Origin: JAIBAI01 sp044238875
GTDB taxonomy: Bacteria; Bacteroidota; Bacteroidia; M30B66
Reading direction: 5' to 3'
Assembly (NCBI GenBank): GCA_044238875.1
Contig: JBIICM010000036.1
Coordinates: 1 to 17,508, forward strand
DNA length: 17,508 nt
This document shows, piece after piece, positions 14,864 to 17,508 of this stretch (its first letter is position 1; each line of letters starts with the position of its first letter). Position numbers and translations under genes: made by a program. The notes beneath the pieces were generated by a model. That model ran no database searches and was not told the DNA's origin. It saw only the letters and a program-made list of their open reading frames with translations.

Positions 14864-16459
14864 ATGTTCTCTATAAAAAACGCCATCTGCTGCAGGTGGC
14901 GTTTTTTATTTTACCTGTGCCTGCTGCCGGCCCTGTCCGGAGCTGTTCCCGACCTCTCAATGATGAGGATGCATGTGGTGCCCGACTTCAGTAAACAAAC
15001 CATCCGGGTAGCGTGTACCCAAACCTGGAATACTGAAGCGGCCGATACCGTTATTGTTCTGAAGCTTTACCCGCAACTGCTGATTGACAGTGTTCTTCTA
15101 AACGGGACGGCCTGCCAATGGCAGCGCGACTCCATGCGCATTGTGGTACGCCTTTACAGCAATCATCCCCAATACAATAAGTTACACATTGTTTATCATG
15201 GAAGTCCTTTGCCGGCGCCTGAACCACCATGGGACGGTGGATTTGTATGGACAACAGATCCACAGGGCAATCAATGGCTTACGGTGGCAGTGCAAGACAA
15301 GGGCGCTTCGGTCTGGTGGCCGGCACCTGATGTTTTTAGTGATCATCCTGACAGTGCGGTGGTGAGTTGTACCTACCCCGCCAAACTATTTTTTAAGGGC
15401 AATGGTAAAATGATCAACGACAGGATGATCGGTGAAAAACTGCGATATACCGCATGGAAAAGCAGCTACCCCATCAACACCTATAACATTACATTGAACA
15501 TTGGCAATTACGCCATACTGCGCGATACACTGATCAGGCGCGACGGGTCACTGCTGGAACTCAGCTATTTTCCGCTTAAAAAAAACACGGCTGCAGCCGC
15601 AAAGCAATTTCAGCAGGTAAAGCCAATGCTCGATTGTTACGAGCGCTATTTCGGAAACTATCCATACATGCAGGACGGCTTTTCAATTGTTGAAGTTCCT
15701 TACGCCGGAATGGAGCACCAGGGTGCTATAGCCTACGGCAACGGTTATGAGAACGGTTATCTCGGCAAGGATTATTCAGGCATCGGACTTGATTTTGATT
15801 TCATACTGATTCACGAAAGCGGGCATCAGTGGTGGGGCAATTCGGTTACTGCAGCCACAGCCTCGGATGTTTGGTTTCAGGAAGCTTTCTGTACCTATGC
15901 CGAGTACATATATGTGAATTGCAGGTATGGTGAAAAAACTGCACGCGATTATATCAATGCTAAAAAACGACTGGTAAAAAATGAGGCGCCCATTTTGGGA
16001 AAAGACGACAGCGGGATTGATAAATATGCAAAAGGAGCGCTTATGTTATATACCCTTGAAAAGCTGATCGGAAGTGGTTTGTGGCGGGATCTTGTGCACG
16101 AGTTTGCCGGTACGTTTCAATATACTCCGATTGAGACGAAACACCTGATAAAATGGTTCAGCGAGAAAACCGGAAGAAATCTGGAAGGTTTTTTCCGGCA
16201 ATACCTTGAAAGGGCTGATATTCCGGTATTTGAATATCAGATTTTACCGCGAATCGCCGATGATAAGCCCATAAACATCAGGTACAGGGTGGCCAATGCC
16301 TTCCCCGGCTTTCAGTTGCCGGTTGAGTTGTACAATGGTCGAATTCCCGCAGGAACGCTTGTTGCAACCGGCAACTGGCAGGAAACAGAAATAATGTCAA
16401 CAGCTGTTCGCCCGGATGAAAGCGCTTCGTATTTTTCAGCTGTCAATCTCAATAAATAA
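14864..16459 (+). CDS. M1 family metallopeptidase, exported (GMEHQ type)
   Basis: This zinc peptidase of the gluzincin M1 family is probably an aminopeptidase acting outside the cytoplasm. It has 531 residues. A basic N-terminus and hydrophobic stretch (about 14-27, FLFYLCLLPALSGA) form a signal peptide. The N-terminal beta domain spans about 35-225. GMEHQ (282-286) replaces the usual GAMEN exopeptidase motif. HESGH (317-321), followed 18 residues later by Glu340, is the complete HExxH-x18-E zinc site. Tyr388 in YAKGALML is the likely transition-state tyrosine. It lacks the long C-terminal helical domain of PepN-type enzymes. The ATG at 14864 is the only in-frame start giving a signal peptide, yet the rpmB terminator lies over codons 4-17. 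A second, different M1 gene follows after 10 nt. Confidence 0.92.
   Translation: MFSIKNAICCRWRFLFYLCLLPALSGAVPDLSMMRMHVVPDFSKQTIRVACTQTWNTEAADTVIVLKLYPQLLIDSVLLNGTACQWQRDSMRIVVRLYSNHPQYNKLHIVYHGSPLPAPEPPWDGGFVWTTDPQGNQWLTVAVQDKGASVWWPAPDVFSDHPDSAVVSCTYPAKLFFKGNGKMINDRMIGEKLRYTAWKSSYPINTYNITLNIGNYAILRDTLIRRDGSLLELSYFPLKKNTAAAAKQFQQVKPMLDCYERYFGNYPYMQDGFSIVEVPYAGMEHQGAIAYGNGYENGYLGKDYSGIGLDFDFILIHESGHQWWGNSVTAATASDVWFQEAFCTYAEYIYVNCRYGEKTARDYINAKKRLVKNEAPILGKDDSGIDKYAKGALMLYTLEKLIGSGLWRDLVHEFAGTFQYTPIETKHLIKWFSEKTGRNLEGFFRQYLERADIPVFEYQILPRIADDKPINIRYRVANAFPGFQLPVELYNGRIPAGTLVATGNWQETEIMSTAVRPDESASYFSAVNLNK
14875..14912 (+). terminator. Strong intrinsic terminator after rpmB, inside the start of the M1 peptidase gene
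   Basis: Bases 14875-14888 pair with 14894-14907 in a 14-bp stem (six A-T pairs, then a GC-rich part with one G-U pair) around a 5-base loop. The T-run TTTTTTATTTT (14902-14912) follows. It starts 22 nt after the rpmB stop codon. The symmetric A and T runs would also allow termination in the reverse direction. It overlaps codons 4-17 of the M1 peptidase frame. Confidence 0.85.
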
Positions 16460-16469
16460 AAGCGCAACC

Positions 16470-17508
16470 ATGTTTCGCGTACAACCTCTTTTTTTGAAGC
16501 ATCTGATTTACCCTTTCTTGTTTTTATTGAATATGCAGGCATCAGCAGTATTAAATCCTGACCTGGTCGTTACCGACCCGCATTCCTGCGCAAGACCCGC
16601 AGAGGCAAAAATTCAGCACCTCGATTTAGAACTTGAACCCGACTTTGAGAAAAGAATCATCAAGGGGGTGGCCCGCTACAGAATTACTGCAGCTATGGGC
16701 GCAACAGCGCTCTGGCTCGATACACGCGGACTTATTATCGAGGATGTGAAACTGGGTGCCGATCAGAAAACCAATTATCAACTGATGCCAGAACAGGAAT
16801 ACCTTGGCCGACCTTTAAAAATTGACATCGTAACAGGTACAAGCGAGGTAACTGTATGGTATCAGACAACAGGCATGCCGGGCGCATTGCAATGGCTCAA
16901 TGCTGATCAGACAGGCGATGGCAGTTTACCATTTCTCTTTACACAGGGGCAAGCCATACTTTCACGCACCTGGTTTCCAGTTCAGGATAGTCCCGGAATT
17001 CGCTTTACCTGGTCGGCAAAAGTGCAGGTACCAGAAGCGTTCATGGTAGTAATGAGCGGAAGCAACCCAAGGGAAAAGAGTGAATCAGGCACCTATACTT
17101 TCAGGATGGATTTACCAGTGCCGGCCTATCTGATTGCAATGGCAGCAGGCAACCTTCAGTTTCAGGCACTGGGTGAGCGTACCGGAGTTTATGCCGAGCC
17201 GGGCATGATCAAAAAGGCAGCATTTGAACTGGCCGATACAGAGAAAATGTTAGAGACCGCCGAGAAACTTTACGGAACCTACCAGTGGGGACGCTATGAC
17301 CTGATTGTTCTTCCACCTTCTTTTCCTTTTGGCGGGATGGAGAATCCAAGGTTAACCTTTGCCACCCCTACGATCATTGCTGGCGATCGCTCCCTGACAA
17401 GTCTGGTGGCCCATGAGCTGGCGCACAGCTGGTCGGGTAACCTTGTCACCAATGCCACCTGGAACGACTTCTGGCTGAATGAGGGTTTTACGGTTTATTT
17501 TGAACGAA
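16470..17508 (+). CDS. M1 family aminopeptidase, leukotriene-A4-hydrolase-like (cut off by window end)
   Basis: Only the first 346 codons are present; the frame is still open at the last base. Full members have about 600-640 residues. A signal peptide or anchor (about 1-26, PFLFLLNMQASA) precedes the N-terminal saddle-like beta domain. LPFLFTQGQAILSRTWFPVQ (153-172) closely resembles the leukotriene A4 hydrolase segment. FGGMENP (287-293) is the GxMEN substrate-recognition motif. HELAH (315-319), followed 18 residues later by Glu338 (WLNEGF), completes the zinc site. It is therefore a different M1 subfamily from its upstream neighbour (GMEHQ), from which it is 10 nt away and with which it is probably cotranscribed. 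The likely role is cleavage of N-terminal residues from peptides in the periplasm. The catalytic tyrosine lies beyond the window. Confidence 0.93.
   Translation, partial: MFRVQPLFLKHLIYPFLFLLNMQASAVLNPDLVVTDPHSCARPAEAKIQHLDLELEPDFEKRIIKGVARYRITAAMGATALWLDTRGLIIEDVKLGADQKTNYQLMPEQEYLGRPLKIDIVTGTSEVTVWYQTTGMPGALQWLNADQTGDGSLPFLFTQGQAILSRTWFPVQDSPGIRFTWSAKVQVPEAFMVVMSGSNPREKSESGTYTFRMDLPVPAYLIAMAAGNLQFQALGERTGVYAEPGMIKKAAFELADTEKMLETAEKLYGTYQWGRYDLIVLPPSFPFGGMENPRLTFATPTIIAGDRSLTSLVAHELAHSWSGNLVTNATWNDFWLNEGFTVYFER

Noticed and set aside
16471..16486. TGTTTCGCGTACAACC, a parS-like sequence (12 of 16 to the usual parS)
   Set aside because: It has poor internal symmetry and overlaps the start of the second M1 gene. 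A single degenerate match is expected by chance; real parS sites usually match almost perfectly.
14864..17508. One broken M1 peptidase gene split by a frameshift
   Set aside because: Both parts have their own signal peptide and complete HExxH-x18-E site, and belong to different M1 subfamilies, so they are two genes.

Overview
The window looks like a piece of a chromosome from a member of the phylum Bacteroidota. The supporting signs are a parA-parB-DUF5683-dapB-lepB block in an order typical of that phylum, a long Bacteroidota-type signal peptidase I, a TonB-dependent receptor with a carboxypeptidase-regulatory-like domain, a secreted protein with a gliding-motility/type IX C-terminal domain, and several intergenic sequences resembling the Bacteroidota promoter (TTG, about 19-22 nt, TAnnTTTG). 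Class or genus cannot be fixed from this sequence. Apart from the first 177 bases the DNA is densely coding, with no tRNA, rRNA, IS element, integrase, CRISPR array or defence gene recognised.

Layout. (1) 1-177: non-coding, with a degenerate two-copy repeat and a perfect hairpin. (2) 178-7195, minus strand: a housekeeping run transcribed parA -> parB -> DUF5683 protein -> dapB -> lepB, with overlaps or gaps of 25 nt or less, followed after 90 nt by a TonB-dependent receptor with its own promoter-like sequence. (3) 7396-8037, plus: a SAM-dependent O-methyltransferase, divergent from parA and converging within 7 nt on the next gene. (4) 8045-9949, minus: an S41 C-terminal processing protease (its start is corrected here to ATG 9649) and an unrecognised 67-residue membrane protein. 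(5) 10104-13373, minus: a large secreted beta-propeller/amidohydrolase fusion. (6) 13583-17508, plus: a type IX-type secreted protein, ribosomal protein L28, and two consecutive but different M1 metallopeptidases, the second cut off by the window end.

How the genes relate. ParA/ParB act in chromosome segregation, DapB in diaminopimelate/lysine synthesis, and LepB in releasing exported proteins. Many other products here (TonB receptor, S41 protease, amidohydrolase, type IX protein, both M1 peptidases) carry signal peptides, so the accessory half is dominated by envelope and extracellular protein or peptide handling. The most notable regulatory feature is a near-perfect intrinsic terminator just after rpmB. 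It lies inside the first 15 codons of the first M1 peptidase, within the signal-peptide-coding segment. I found no convincing new multi-gene system; the best leads are that terminator/ORF overlap, the absence of rpmG after rpmB, the internal duplication in LepB, and the left-edge repeat.
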